Counted from the stretch's first letter, positions 44,979-55,762 are shown. The stretch is DNA of 64,000 nucleotides from Methylotenera mobilis JLW8 (GCF_000023705.1 NC_012968.1:1364001-1428000); one strand, 5' to 3'. Translations and numbers: made by a program. The notes: generated by a model from the letters alone, not told the origin.

Positions 44979-47900
44979 TTAATGGTTAAGCAAGGCATGC
45001 ACTTGCTCAATCAACACCTCATCCTGCACTGGCTTACCCAAAAACGCATTCACGCCGATTTCAGCTGCCACATTACGGTGTTTTTCTGCGGTACGTGAGC
45101 TGATGATAATCAATGGTGTATGCGAGGTCTGTGCGTTATCGCGCACATAGCGCGAGAACTCAAAACCATCCATACGCGGCATCTCGATGTCGGACAGAAT
45201 TATCGCTGGGGAGATCTGCTGTAACTTCTGGATCGCATCCATACCGTCATTAGCCGTCACCACTTCAAATCCATCACGTTCCAATACACGTGATAGCACC
45301 TTGCGCATGGTGAGTGAGTCATCCACCACCAAAGCTACTTTTTTCAGTTTTTCCACAATAGGTGCGACATTAGTAACCTTAATTGCGCCGCTGGACAGTT
45401 CTTCTCTGTTTGCCAGCAACACAGGGTTAATCACCAAAATAATGGCTCCGTCACCCATTACCGTCGCGCCAATCATGCCCGGCACATGCGAGAGCTGGGT
45501 GCCCATCGGCTTCATCACCACCTCTTGGTTACCAATCAATTCATCTACATGCAGCGCAGTACGATAAGCACCACTGCGTAGCAACACTACCGGGGTATAG
45601 GTATGCGCCTGAGCAATATGGTCAACATCGCCCACCAATTTAGATAAGAAATGCAATGGATATTCGCGCCCAGCCCAACTGACTTTGCCCGCATTATAGG
45701 CATCGCTTAAGTTTAATGATTTAAGCTTTTGCACCTGCTCCACCATTACAGATGGAATCGCATAAGTTTGCGTACCGACACGTGCCAGTACCACTTGTGC
45801 GACAGACAATGTCACCGGCAGGTAAATGTTAAACATTGCACCCAAACCTGATGCATTGCTTACATCAATACGGCCACCTAACGCAGCAATATCGCTACGC
45901 ACCGCATCCAGCCCTACCCCACGCCCTGCAATTTGAGAAACGCTATCAGCAGTAGAGAACCCTGGCTCAAAAATAATGGTCATCAGCGCCTGATCAGAAA
46001 CTTCCTGATCTGCGCCAAATAAACCTTTCTCAACAGCTTTCTGTTTGACCTTAGCTAAATTCACACCTGCGCCATCGTCGGTAATCACTAAGGTAATTTC
46101 GTCATTTTCCAAGCTCACTTTAAGCTTGATATGACCAACCTCAGATTTACCTAGCTTCACGCGCTCACTGGCAGACTCCAGCCCGTGCGCCACCGCATTA
46201 CGCAGCAAGTGCTCCAGAGGGGCACCCATTTTATCAAGCACGCCACGATCAAGCTCGATGTTCTCGCCCTCGATGGTCATTTCAACGCGTTTATTCAACT
46301 CCCTAGCCGTTTGGCGCACAATACGCTGCAAACGCTCAGATATAGTCGAGAATGGCAACATACGTACCGTCATCAAACCTTGTTGCAACTCACGGTTCAT
46401 GCGGTTTTGCTGTTGTAATGCAGCATCAGTCTGGTCAAGGTTCAGCAGCAAACCATGTTGAATGGTGGCCACGTCGTTTACGCTTTCGGCCATCATGCGA
46501 GTCAGTTCTTGCAAACGTGTAAAGCGGTCAAACTCTAGCGGATCAAACGTTTCATTGGCTTCCTGCAGCAAGCTCATACGAGATTGCAGCTGTGTTTCCG
46601 CCTCAATTTCCAGCTCACGCAGATAAGTGCGCAACCGACTAATACTATCGGTCAAATCAGTAGAAGACTGCTTGAAGTTCTGCATTTCCCTATCCATACG
46701 AGAACGCATAATCGAAACTTCACCAGCCTCGTTAATCAACCTATCCAGTACATCGGCACGCATACGCAGGAACTGCGTTTTACGCTCGCTCTGTCTGGTT
46801 GATTTTGGTGTAGCCGCTTTTACTTTAGCTTGTGCTGGTGTGTCGCTCACTACAGCGCTACTCATATCACCTACTACGTCTTCCAGCATGTAACCGATAC
46901 GGTCGAACTCAACAAACATGGCATCAAAATCATCCATGGTTACTTGATGCCTTAACGCGCGAATCACGTGATCTTCCATGCCATGCACGCTATCGCCAAT
47001 TGCGGCTTGCCCAGCCATACGCGCACTGCCTTTCAGTGTATGCAGTGCACGCTGTAAAGAGTCTGGATACTCAGCCTCCTTAGGATTGATGCGCCAACCT
47101 CTTAAATCTTTACCGATTTGCGGAATCAGCTCACGTGCCTCTTCTACAAACAAAGCAAGTAACTCGTCATTGACGATAGCATCTTTACGTTGCAACGCCT
47201 GCTCTGCAGCTAGTAACACGTCAGTTTCCACTGGCAACTGAGCAAGCTCAACAGAGGACTCACCAGATAGCTCGGTCAACGGCTCAACCTGTGTAGTTGC
47301 GGCTTGGATAAGATCAGGCTCAACCATGGCAGTTGGCGCGAGCTCAGTCTCAGCCGGCTCTGCTGCTGCCTTAACTTTAGATTTGGATTTTTTCTTGGAT
47401 TTTTCTGCACGCTCAATTTCAAGCACAGCGGCTTCTGCCTCTTTCGCCGCAGATGCCTGCATTGCAGCAGTGGATTCACCCAAAGCTAAAATCAGTGCGC
47501 GTGATGATCTTGGGTTTTTAAGCGCCTTGGCTTTTTCTAAGCCATCTGCCAATGCCTTGACCACATTGCCATACAGTGCAATATGCTGCTCGGTCCAAGT
47601 ACTATGGTGCTCATCCAACCAATGCTCTAGAGCCCTAGCAAGCTCGCCAATTGCTTTAAAGCCTGCGGTAAGTGCATTACTGCCTAGGGTGTGCGCAGCA
47701 CGGCAGCTTTCCGCTGTAGGCAAATCGGTAGAATCCACAACCAATGCCGCATGTGCTTCCTGCAATGCCAGCAAGTGCTGCTGTGCTTCACCCAAGAATA
47801 TATTAAAGAAGGCCTTGCTTAATTTACGTGTGCCGCCGATCAGCACCTCTTCTTTTTGCACGGTAGGTTGAACCGTGGCTAAATTCTGCTCAAGCTCGTT

Positions 47901-50168
47901 AATCAGTGCTGAGGCCTGCTGTTGGAATGGAGTTGGGTTTAGACTAACTTTTTGTGCTTGTTGCAGCTCTGCTATCCAATTAGCAAACGCCGCACTTACC
48001 TTCTCGACAAAAGCCAAAATAGCCGGTGTAGGAAAAGTCTTACGATCCAACACAACATTAAGTAAATGCTCTACAGCCCAAGCCACTTCGCCCATTGTCA
48101 CCAAGCCAACTGTACGCCCACTACCTTTCAGTGTGTGATAAGAACGACGCACCTCGACAAAAGCCTCGCTATCCGTTGCGTTAACACGCAACGCCTGCAA
48201 GTTCTGCGCTAACGTAGCAAGCACTTCTTCAGCTTCCGCCAAGAATATATCCAGCAACTCAGGATCAAAGGCTTGATCTAGTGCTTCGCCTGCATCAGGT
48301 ACCGCCGGTGTTTTGGCTTGTGCCTCAGCGATATCGTTTGCGTCACCCAGGTTTAAATCAATCGCTGACAAATCAATTGGCAACACATCCTCAATGCGAT
48401 CAGGCGCAGATGAAGCAAGCTCAGACGCAGTGGACTCCGCTTGAACTAGCCCCGCAGGCGCAAGGCCTAACATTGCAGCTGCATCTTCCAAACGTAACAG
48501 TGCATCAGCCAGCGCACGTTCAGCTTCGGTATGCACGTGCGGCAATTCTTCTGCATACAACCCTAACATACTCAGGTTTTCAGCAATCAATTCAAATATC
48601 GATAAGTGACCTGTACTGTCGTGATCTTTAAAGTGTTCAACGAAGTTTGCACTCAACTGAGCAATAGATGTCGGCACCGGCATTTCCAACATATCAAATG
48701 CGGCTGCAATTTGTTGCAATGGTTTGCTGGCTTCTTCTAACTCATTCGTGTTTTCTGGATTTCTGAAGAAGCTATCTAATGCTTTCTCAACAATAGCCAG
48801 AGCTGCCAACACTTGTTTAGCAACCGCTTCCACCAAGGTAGCGTCATGCTGTGCCTGCGCAAACGCATCCACAGCAGGAGCCAGTGTCTCGCCGCGCATT
48901 ACCGCTTGTAAGCGTGAAATTTGCGTATTGATTTTCTGGTTAGCTTCAGCATCTAGCTGCTGATAATGATCGCAGCTAGACTCCAGTAAGTTCAACGAAG
49001 CTGCAATCTCAATAAAGGCCACATCATTCAGCTTGGCTGCATCATTTTGCAAATCTTGCACTGTTTGATAGCTTACGTTAAATAAATTAACCACACCCTC
49101 ATGGTTAATGCCCTGCTGCACCGTGTTCAGGATATGTTCAAACTTATTAACCAAGGTAGCTAAATCAAGCGCGCTAGTGAGTGCATCATTCACACTAATG
49201 TTTGCCCATAAATCTTTTAGCGTTGGAATATCTGCAATCAGCTGAGCCAATGCTGCCTGCTCAGCCGCACTGGAGCTAGCGGCTTCCACCACTTGCGCTG
49301 CTGAAGGCAAGGCAGCATCAAGCTCAAAGGTGTTTTTAACTGCTGAAATCGTGTCCGTGCTTCTATCACTAATCGCAACGTAATACAGTAAATCTCGCAG
49401 CAAACGAGATGGAACCTTAGCATCACCCATCGCTACATTGCGTAATTGACGATCTAGCTTACTGCACAGTTTTTTTGCGCCGGGATTATCTGCTAACTTC
49501 TGCTGCGCAAGTGCATCAGTAAAGGCTGATGCAGCCCACCAAAGCGTTCTCGGCGCGCTTTTTGATTGCACCTGCTGCACTTGGGCAACCGCAACGCGCA
49601 TGCCCTCTAGCGCCACCGCATCTTTAGTACGTAACCAGTCCAGTAAAGATTTTTGAAAAGCAGCTCTTTGCTCTGAGACAAAAATCGGGATTGAAGACTC
49701 TTCAATCGGATTACTTGGTAAATCCTTAGGTGCGCTATTGTCTACATCTGGGAAGAACAACTCACTTTCATCCAGAGTCTCGCCTTGCGCTTCTACGATA
49801 GGTTTTAACGCTTTGTATAGACGAATGGGCTGATCAGGCTGCCCATTCAACAAATCTTGCAGGTACTTGGATAATGCCTCAACCGCACCAATCAAATGCT
49901 CCATCAACTCTTGGCTGACTGCAATTTGCTGTTTGGCTAAACTGTCAGCCAGTTTTTCCAGCTCGTTACAGTAACGTTTGCAGCCTTCCAATCCAACCAT
50001 ATCCAACGCACCGCTCACCTGATACAGGTGGGCAATGGTAAACCTCAAGTTGGCAAACTCACTTGGATTCTGATTTACCTCATTAAAGCTTTCCAGCACT
50101 TTTTGCAGTGACTGATCAATCTCATCTTTAACCCAAGACAACGGGCCAGTATCAAATGCTTCAGGCAT
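44979..50168 (-). CDS. chpA: Hybrid chemosensory histidine kinase ChpA/PilL
   Basis: A 1729-residue hybrid kinase that controls type IV pilus motility and, in Pseudomonas, cAMP. The N-terminal part (to about 130) is Hpt-like, with a FimL-like region at about 170-290. Three clear Hpt sites follow: HTLKGSGR near 678, HTLGSNAL near 826 and HTLKGSARMAG near 1043. Then come the dimer domain, the HATPase (LLRNAVAHGLES near 1323, DDGAGV, GRGVGLDAV), a CheW-like domain and a C-terminal receiver (ILSDIEMPRMDGFEF, near 1656). Pseudomonas ChpA has more phosphotransfer sites, so this one is reduced. GGAAG precedes the start. It ends the pilGHIJ-chpA operon. Confidence 0.95.
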   Translation of the reverse strand: MPEAFDTGPLSWVKDEIDQSLQKVLESFNEVNQNPSEFANLRFTIAHLYQVSGALDMVGLEGCKRYCNELEKLADSLAKQQIAVSQELMEHLIGAVEALSKYLQDLLNGQPDQPIRLYKALKPIVEAQGETLDESELFFPDVDNSAPKDLPSNPIEESSIPIFVSEQRAAFQKSLLDWLRTKDAVALEGMRVAVAQVQQVQSKSAPRTLWWAASAFTDALAQQKLADNPGAKKLCSKLDRQLRNVAMGDAKVPSRLLRDLLYYVAISDRSTDTISAVKNTFELDAALPSAAQVVEAASSSAAEQAALAQLIADIPTLKDLWANISVNDALTSALDLATLVNKFEHILNTVQQGINHEGVVNLFNVSYQTVQDLQNDAAKLNDVAFIEIAASLNLLESSCDHYQQLDAEANQKINTQISRLQAVMRGETLAPAVDAFAQAQHDATLVEAVAKQVLAALAIVEKALDSFFRNPENTNELEEASKPLQQIAAAFDMLEMPVPTSIAQLSANFVEHFKDHDSTGHLSIFELIAENLSMLGLYAEELPHVHTEAERALADALLRLEDAAAMLGLAPAGLVQAESTASELASSAPDRIEDVLPIDLSAIDLNLGDANDIAEAQAKTPAVPDAGEALDQAFDPELLDIFLAEAEEVLATLAQNLQALRVNATDSEAFVEVRRSYHTLKGSGRTVGLVTMGEVAWAVEHLLNVVLDRKTFPTPAILAFVEKVSAAFANWIAELQQAQKVSLNPTPFQQQASALINELEQNLATVQPTVQKEEVLIGGTRKLSKAFFNIFLGEAQQHLLALQEAHAALVVDSTDLPTAESCRAAHTLGSNALTAGFKAIGELARALEHWLDEHHSTWTEQHIALYGNVVKALADGLEKAKALKNPRSSRALILALGESTAAMQASAAKEAEAAVLEIERAEKSKKKSKSKVKAAAEPAETELAPTAMVEPDLIQAATTQVEPLTELSGESSVELAQLPVETDVLLAAEQALQRKDAIVNDELLALFVEEARELIPQIGKDLRGWRINPKEAEYPDSLQRALHTLKGSARMAGQAAIGDSVHGMEDHVIRALRHQVTMDDFDAMFVEFDRIGYMLEDVVGDMSSAVVSDTPAQAKVKAATPKSTRQSERKTQFLRMRADVLDRLINEAGEVSIMRSRMDREMQNFKQSSTDLTDSISRLRTYLRELEIEAETQLQSRMSLLQEANETFDPLEFDRFTRLQELTRMMAESVNDVATIQHGLLLNLDQTDAALQQQNRMNRELQQGLMTVRMLPFSTISERLQRIVRQTARELNKRVEMTIEGENIELDRGVLDKMGAPLEHLLRNAVAHGLESASERVKLGKSEVGHIKLKVSLENDEITLVITDDGAGVNLAKVKQKAVEKGLFGADQEVSDQALMTIIFEPGFSTADSVSQIAGRGVGLDAVRSDIAALGGRIDVSNASGLGAMFNIYLPVTLSVAQVVLARVGTQTYAIPSVMVEQVQKLKSLNLSDAYNAGKVSWAGREYPLHFLSKLVGDVDHIAQAHTYTPVVLLRSGAYRTALHVDELIGNQEVVMKPMGTQLSHVPGMIGATVMGDGAIILVINPVLLANREELSSGAIKVTNVAPIVEKLKKVALVVDDSLTMRKVLSRVLERDGFEVVTANDGMDAIQKLQQISPAIILSDIEMPRMDGFEFSRYVRDNAQTSHTPLIIISSRTAEKHRNVAAEIGVNAFLGKPVQDEVLIEQVHALLNH

Positions 50169-50258
50169 TATTTACTTCCATTTTCGGTGTGTAGTTTTTC
50201 ATGGCTTTTTATGTGTCTTATGCTAACAATTAAACTTCTATGCAAAATAGTCCATGTC

Positions 50259-52046
50259 TTAAAGTTTAAAACCAGCTACTGAATCACGTAACTCTTCCGC
50301 CAATGAGGTGAGTTGACCTACAGACTCTGCAGTCAGCTTAGTACCCTCTGTAGTCTGCGTTGTAATCTCTTGAATCATCTGCATGTTATTTGCCACAGTG
50401 GTCGCTGACTCTGTTTGCGCATTAGTTGCAGTAGAAATAGATTGAATCAAGCGCGCAAGATTAGTCGTAACAGACTCGATCTCGTTCAGTGCCTGCCCGG
50501 CAGCATCCGCAACTCGCGCCCCTTCAACTACACCCTCTGTTGATTTTTCCATCGCTGCCACCGCGCCGTGGGTATCGGTCTGAATCGTTTTCACAATCGC
50601 ACTAATTTGTTTAGTCGCCTCAGATGAACGCTCTGCCAGACGCTGAACCTCCTCCGCAACCACAGTAAAGCCTCGACCCGCTTCACCGGCAGACGCCGCC
50701 TGAATTGCCGCGTTCAACGCCAAAATATTAGTTTGTTCAGTAATGTCTGAAATCAGCTCCACGATCTCACTAATCTCTTGTGAGCTTTCACCCAAACGTT
50801 TAATACGCTTAGAAGTTTCCTGGATCTGAGTACGAATCTCGTTCATCCCCGAAATCGTATTCTGCACCGCTTGCGAACCCTGAATCGCCGCTTCTAGTGA
50901 GCGCTGCGCCACTTGAGAAGCCTGTTCCGCATTGCTGGACACTTGCAAGATAGAGCGGGTCATATCGTTAACCGCTTGTGTTGTTTGCGTAATCTGAGCT
51001 GCTTGTGTCTCAGCAGCAGTTAGCAATTGTTCCGAAGTACCTTGCGCCACAGAGGTCGCCGAAGTCACCTGCTCCGTTGCACGGTTAATCTCAACAACAA
51101 GGTCTCGCAAACTATCAATTGTATAGTTAATAGAGTCAGCAATCGCGCCGGCAATGTTATCGCGCACTTCCGCCTTTACCGTTAAGTCACCATCGGCCAA
51201 GTCACCCATCTCATCAAGCAACTGCAATACTGCCTCTTGGTTCTCTTGACCTTCTTTAGCAAGTTGGCTGGTCAAAGTTACTGACTGCACAGCCTGTTTC
51301 TTACCGTAAAAATACATCAAGGCTAACAACACCAGACCCAGTAACAACAAACCTAACAATACCAACTGAATAAATCTGGTTTGCGACTCAATCAATGATT
51401 TGTTTTCTTGAACAATCATTTGGGTAAAGGTATTACCCGCTTGTTTCGAGGCTTCAAAAGCAGCCGTCAATTCCAGCAATGGCGCAGATGCTGCTACGGT
51501 GCCTAATGGTAATGCCGGAATATATCGCTTATTGGCCACCTCAAAAAAGTTAGCACCAGCGCTAATCACTGCTTCTAAAGGCGCGGCCAGTTTCTTATTG
51601 CTTAAGTTCTTACGCCAGTATTCAGAACGCTCTTTAAACATGGCCTCACTTTTTGCAGCATTGGCCAAGGCATTATCACGCTTCTGATTATTAAAGCTGG
51701 TAGAAGCAACATAAGCCTCGTTATAAGAAGCAAAAGCGTCTAACGGGAACATCGGCGGCGGATTCGTATCTGCCGTTAATCGATCATAAGTATCTAGAAT
51801 ATTATAAATAGGGCCGTTCACACGCACCTGATTAATTACCCAGAAGCTCAGCAAAGCAAACAAAATAAATGCAACAATCTGCAGGAAAAGCTGGCGATAA
51901 CCAGCACTCATGCTACCGCCATCAGAATTAGTCTTTTTGACGATGGTTGAGTTAGAAATTTTTTCCTTAACGTTCGTCAAGAACCCACCCATCAACGACC
52001 CTATTTGCGGTGGCAGGCTTTTGATAGCTGCAATATTTAATGCCAT
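50259..52046 (-). CDS. pilJ: Type IV pilus chemoreceptor PilJ
   Basis: A 595-residue methyl-accepting protein. A cytoplasmic N-terminal stretch of about 50 residues precedes the first transmembrane helix (about 52-72), a periplasmic PilJ-type domain, the second helix (about 226-247), HAMP and the signalling domain with the hairpin [19 protein letters not shown]. In Pseudomonas, PilJ binds the pilin subunit and signals surface contact. The protein is about 90 residues shorter than the Pseudomonas one, mainly in the periplasmic part. It lies between pilI and chpA. Confidence 0.95.
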   Translation of the reverse strand: MALNIAAIKSLPPQIGSLMGGFLTNVKEKISNSTIVKKTNSDGGSMSAGYRQLFLQIVAFILFALLSFWVINQVRVNGPIYNILDTYDRLTADTNPPPMFPLDAFASYNEAYVASTSFNNQKRDNALANAAKSEAMFKERSEYWRKNLSNKKLAAPLEAVISAGANFFEVANKRYIPALPLGTVAASAPLLELTAAFEASKQAGNTFTQMIVQENKSLIESQTRFIQLVLLGLLLLGLVLLALMYFYGKKQAVQSVTLTSQLAKEGQENQEAVLQLLDEMGDLADGDLTVKAEVRDNIAGAIADSINYTIDSLRDLVVEINRATEQVTSATSVAQGTSEQLLTAAETQAAQITQTTQAVNDMTRSILQVSSNAEQASQVAQRSLEAAIQGSQAVQNTISGMNEIRTQIQETSKRIKRLGESSQEISEIVELISDITEQTNILALNAAIQAASAGEAGRGFTVVAEEVQRLAERSSEATKQISAIVKTIQTDTHGAVAAMEKSTEGVVEGARVADAAGQALNEIESVTTNLARLIQSISTATNAQTESATTVANNMQMIQEITTQTTEGTKLTAESVGQLTSLAEELRDSVAGFKL

Positions 52047-52101
52047 TATGAACCCCGATTTCTAAATTTATTATGCTTAACTAAACCACTATTCAATCAC
52101 T

Positions 52102-52130
52102 AAATATCTACACTTAAAATATCTACACTT
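52102..52130. repeat. Tandem 14-bp direct repeat between pilI and pilJ
   Basis: AAATATCTACACTT occurs at 52102-52115 and again at 52117-52130, a 15-base period, inside the 233-base gap before pilJ. It might be a regulator site or a simple slippage repeat. Nothing else stands out in the gap. Confidence 0.6.
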
Positions 52131-52279
52131 CACTACTGTTCTGCATTTAACCACGGCACTAATACAGCATCAACATAACTCAGCGCGATTACAGCAGCCT
52201 CACTTGCAGTGCGCACACTTCACCAAGATAATCATTGAACTCTGCCAACTGTGAGCTACATCCGCATGCTGGTTATATC

Positions 52280-52795
52280 TTAAGTTGGCTGTACAAAACT
52301 CTTATTTTGCACCAGCGCTTCCACATCAAGCTCCAGCCAATCCCCACCCTCAGCATCCTGATAAGCATTCATGCTAAAGAAACCTGCATCGACTTCTGCA
52401 GATTGCAACTGCATCCCTTGAACGCTACGCAGACCAATCAAGCTTTCCACTAGCAACGCCACCTGCACCGTAGATTCTGTGCTAAGCAATAAAATTCGAT
52501 TATTAACCGATTTAGGCGTCGCTGGCATACCCATGAACTGCGCCAAATCTGAGATGCTGTATAAATTACCGCGAACGTTTGCAACACCCAAAAACCATGG
52601 CTGCGTAAATGGCACTAATTGCATTGGCGGCACTGGCAGCACCTCTTTTACATCCTGCAAATTGATTAAAAATCTCTTACCGCCGACCACAACGCCTAAA
52701 CGAGACGAAGACTCACCTCCAACTTGGCTAGCGGCATCTTTCAGCTTAGAAAGAATCGCCTCTTGAAACTCACGTAAATTAGAAGTTTGCGCCAC
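52280..52795 (-). CDS. pilI: CheW-like coupling protein PilI
   Basis: A 171-residue CheW-domain protein that links PilJ to ChpA. The domain (about 25-165) includes FLINLQDVKEVLPVPPMQLVPFTQPWFLGVANVRGNLYS-type strands and LLVESLIGL. PilI proteins have a longer N-terminus than CheW, as here. The start is GTG at 52795, giving MAQTSNLREFQEAIL; its ribosome site is weak. It lies 71 bases after pilH and well before pilJ. Confidence 0.93.
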   Translation of the reverse strand: MAQTSNLREFQEAILSKLKDAASQVGGESSSRLGVVVGGKRFLINLQDVKEVLPVPPMQLVPFTQPWFLGVANVRGNLYSISDLAQFMGMPATPKSVNNRILLLSTESTVQVALLVESLIGLRSVQGMQLQSAEVDAGFFSMNAYQDAEGGDWLELDVEALVQNKSFVQPT

Positions 52796-52866
52796 GATTA
52801 ATTATTAGTCCTAGTCATTACCATTAAAAGAAAAGCGTATGGTGAACCACTTACTTTAAAAATTTA

Positions 52867-53232
52867 TTACTCTAGTGTTTTAATGATTGCCAGTAAATCA
52901 GACTCCACCACTGGCTTGGTAACACAGGCTTTAGCGCCCATTTTCAGCGCCCAAGCTAAATCTGTAGCCTGTGACTTACCTGTACACAGTACAACCGGAA
53001 TATGTGCAGTGGCAGGATTCTTAGTCAGTGTGCGCGTCACCTGAAAACCAGTTAAGCCAGGCATCACTACGTCACATAACACAAGATCAGGCGGACTAGC
53101 AGTCACTTTAGTTAAACACTCCTCGCCGCTTTCTGCCCCTATTACTCGGTAGCCCGCAGTTTCCAACATTTCAGTCAGAAAAAAACGATCTGTTGCAGAA
53201 TCATCGACAACTAAAATAGTTTGTATTGCCAT
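52867..53232 (-). CDS. pilH: Twitching-motility response regulator PilH
   Basis: A 121-residue single receiver domain with Asp10-Asp11, phospho-acceptor Asp54 (LVLCDVVMPG), the Thr of LCTGKS and the Lys of TKPV. It is phosphorylated by ChpA and acts on pilus retraction control. A TTG two codons upstream is in frame, but the ATG at 53232 has AGGTGG at 8-base spacing. The gene starts 2 bases after the pilG stop. Confidence 0.94.
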   Translation of the reverse strand: MAIQTILVVDDSATDRFFLTEMLETAGYRVIGAESGEECLTKVTASPPDLVLCDVVMPGLTGFQVTRTLTKNPATAHIPVVLCTGKSQATDLAWALKMGAKACVTKPVVESDLLAIIKTLE

Positions 53233-53234
53233 AT

Positions 53235-53678
53235 TCAATCCACCTCTTTTTGATAACTTTTAGCCTTGGCACCATAGATTTGCACTGCTTCTATCAGTGT
53301 TTCTTGAGTGAAGGGTTTGGTAAGGTATTGGTCGGAACCGACCATGCGGCCACGCGCACGGTCAAACAAGCCATCTTTGCTAGACAGCATAATCACAGGT
53401 GTTGCCTTGTAGCGTGCGTTTCTTTTAATGAGGGAACAAGTTTGATAGCCGTCTAATCTCGGCATCATGATATCAACAAAAATCAGGTCGGGATGCTCAT
53501 TCGATATCTTTGCCAATGCATCAAAACCATCCTCCGCGAGAATCACTTCGCAGCCAGATGCTTTAAGAAATATCTCAGCACTACGACGAATCGTATTGCT
53601 ATCATCTATCACCATCACTTTGATTGTTGAGAGCTGATCTAATGTCAGCTTTTCCTGAAACGGCTTTTCCTGGCTCAC
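53235..53678 (-). CDS. pilG: Twitching-motility response regulator PilG
   Basis: A 147-residue receiver protein. A short N-terminal extension (1-18) leads into the receiver domain with Asp25-Asp26, phospho-acceptor Asp69 (LIFVDIMMPRLDG), the Ser of MLSSKDG and the Lys of TKPFT. PilG promotes pilus extension in Pseudomonas. The start is GTG at 53678, with AGGAG 7 bases upstream. It is the first gene of the pilGHIJ-chpA operon. No pilK (CheR-like) or chpB (CheB-like) gene is found in the window. Confidence 0.95.
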   Translation of the reverse strand: MSQEKPFQEKLTLDQLSTIKVMVIDDSNTIRRSAEIFLKASGCEVILAEDGFDALAKISNEHPDLIFVDIMMPRLDGYQTCSLIKRNARYKATPVIMLSSKDGLFDRARGRMVGSDQYLTKPFTQETLIEAVQIYGAKAKSYQKEVD

Positions 53679-53949
53679 CAGTAAGCTCCTTTATTTTGTA
53701 TGCATTGCTACTTAAGTATCAATTCTGCACTTGTTATATTTCATTTTATATACAGTATGTCTTAATAAGCAATACCATTATTCTATAATCAAAAAAAATA
53801 ATAATATCTATTTCAATCCCTCTAAAGGGTAATCTATAATGAAGAAAGTTACAATTCATTACAATTTATTACATTTGGCAGAATACAATAAAAATCTTAA
53901 GCGGTAATAAATATTTTTAAAGGTCGATGCAGGTCACCAAGGGATAAGC

Positions 53950-55101
53950 ATGATAATCAGACAAGAATCATTAACAGCTAAAATGTCACTCAAAGATTTA
54001 GCCGCCACTTCACCTCTACCATCCGCTAACTTGGTATTGGTATTCGGGTCAGTAAAGCGCTTTAGTGAAGCCAAGCTTCAGAGCACATTAAAAGCACGTT
54101 ACCCAGCAGCGCAAATCATAGGCTGTTCTACCTCTGGTGAAATCACCGCTACAGGTGTTTACGATGATAGCTTGCAAATCACTGCAATCTTGTGGGAAAA
54201 AGCGGTACAGCGTGTTACCCACACCAAAATGACCGGCATGCAAAACTCATTTGAAACCGCAGTGACCCTGGCAAAACAATTAAAATCAGACAGTCTAAAA
54301 GCAGTGCTTGTGTATTCTGATGGTTTAAACGTCAACGGCTCTGAGTTGCTAGAAGGCTTTAAAAGTGAACTCGGTGAAACGCCAATTATGGGCGGCATGG
54401 CTGGTGATGGCTTTAACTTTAACAAAACCGTACAGTTATTTAACGACACATCATCTGATGGGCTGGTGATTGCCGTGGGCTTATACGGCAACAGCTTAAT
54501 TGCCGCCACAGGCGTAGGCAGAGGCTGGAAACCTTACGGCCCTCCACGCAAAGTAACTAAATCCGATAAAAACGTGGTGCTTGAGTTAGATGGCAAGCCT
54601 GCATTGCCGCTGTACAACATGTACATCGGTGCACACTCTGCTAAAGAGCTGCCAGGTAGCGGCCTAAAATTCCCGTTTGCTGTGATTGAGGAAGGTAAAC
54701 GCGACATTGAGAAGATTCGCACCCTGCTCGCTATTGACCCGAAAACCAACAGCCTGACCTTTGCTGGCAACGTAGATGAAGGTGAAACCGTGCGCTTATG
54801 CCAATCTACGCACGACCGCTTAGTAGAAGGCGCTGGCGATGCTGCGCATTTAGTATCTAGTCATGCGAATGTAAACCAAACAGGGCTAGCTATCTGTGTA
54901 AGCTGTGTTGGCCGTAAAGGTGTAATGGCAGACCTAGTGGCGGACGAGGTTAAACTAGTCCAGCAAATTTTAGGCAACCAAACAGCAATCACCGGTTTTT
55001 ATTCATACGGCGAATTTGCGCCAAGACCAGACACTAACGATAGCGTATTACATAATCAAACCATGACGATTGGTTACTTGAGCGAAGACCTACTCGCGTA
55101 A
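53950..55101 (+). CDS. FIST-domain sensory protein
   Basis: A 383-residue soluble protein with FIST N and FIST C domains. The N domain (about 20-215) carries LVLVFGS, IIGCSTSGEI and PIMGGMAGDG, and the C domain (about 220-375) ends with ITGFYSYGEFAP. FIST domains are sensory modules, thought to bind small ligands such as amino acids, often near chemotaxis or two-component genes. It stands alone here without a fused output domain, so it must act through a partner. It is divergent from pilG, separated by 271 bases, and a link to pilus signalling is possible but unproven. Confidence 0.93.
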   Translation: MIIRQESLTAKMSLKDLAATSPLPSANLVLVFGSVKRFSEAKLQSTLKARYPAAQIIGCSTSGEITATGVYDDSLQITAILWEKAVQRVTHTKMTGMQNSFETAVTLAKQLKSDSLKAVLVYSDGLNVNGSELLEGFKSELGETPIMGGMAGDGFNFNKTVQLFNDTSSDGLVIAVGLYGNSLIAATGVGRGWKPYGPPRKVTKSDKNVVLELDGKPALPLYNMYIGAHSAKELPGSGLKFPFAVIEEGKRDIEKIRTLLAIDPKTNSLTFAGNVDEGETVRLCQSTHDRLVEGAGDAAHLVSSHANVNQTGLAICVSCVGRKGVMADLVADEVKLVQQILGNQTAITGFYSYGEFAPRPDTNDSVLHNQTMTIGYLSEDLLA

Positions 55102-55111
55102 TAAGCTCAAA

Positions 55112-55194
55112 AAACCAATCAAACAAGTGTGTAAACGGCTAGTAAGATACCTAGCCTGTTACTAACCCACAATGAATTTATGGTTGATTGGTTT
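55112..55194. repeat. Nested inverted repeats between the FIST gene and tpx
   Basis: The outer pair AAACCAATCAA (55112-55122) and TTGATTGGTTT (55184-55194) is exact over 11 bases. Inside lies a second stem (55131-55142 and 55151-55162), 10 of 12 paired, with core GGCTAG/CTAGCC. There is no T-run. It could end the FIST transcript as a structured element or form a cruciform. Confidence 0.6.
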
Positions 55195-55242
55195 AACTAT
55201 AAACGATAAAGTTAGCCACTTTAAACATAAGGAGAATTAAGC

Positions 55243-55743
55243 ATGGCAACAGTGACCCTCAAAGGCGGCCCAGTTAACGTAGGCGGTAACCTGCCACAAG
55301 TAGGCCAAACAGCCCCAAACTTTGAACTAGCCGATGCAAAGCGCGTGACACAATCACTCGACGCATTCTCTGGCAAACGCAAAGTGTTAAACATTTTCCC
55401 AAGTATCGACACACCAACTTGCGCAACTTCTGTACGCACATTCAACCAAAAAGCCAGCAGCGTAGCTAACACAGTAGTGCTATGCATCTCTGCAGACTTA
55501 CCTTTCGCACAAAGCCGTTTTTGCGGTGCAGAAGGCATTGAAAATGTAGTAACACTATCTACATTCCGCAACACCGCTAAATTTGCAACAGATTACGGCG
55601 TATTCATCACAGACAGCAGCCTAGCTGGCCTAACAGCACGCGCAGTAGTAGTGCTGGATGAGCACAACAAAGTACTACACAGCGAGTTAGTAGCTGAAAT
55701 TGCAGACGAGCCAAACTACGAAGCAGCTTTAGCTGTTTTATAA
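55243..55743 (+). CDS. tpx: Thiol peroxidase Tpx
   Basis: A 166-residue atypical 2-Cys peroxiredoxin that reduces lipid and hydrogen peroxides with thioredoxin. The peroxidatic Cys60 lies in [13 protein letters not shown] and the resolving Cys94 in SRFCGAEG; both fit the family spacing. A third cysteine, Cys81, is also present. GGAG lies 8 bases before the ATG. It is transcribed alone and ends at an intrinsic terminator. Length is normal. Confidence 0.98.
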   Translation: MATVTLKGGPVNVGGNLPQVGQTAPNFELADAKRVTQSLDAFSGKRKVLNIFPSIDTPTCATSVRTFNQKASSVANTVVLCISADLPFAQSRFCGAEGIENVVTLSTFRNTAKFATDYGVFITDSSLAGLTARAVVVLDEHNKVLHSELVAEIADEPNYEAALAVL

Positions 55744-55762
55744 GTTGTAAGCTTGAATAATC

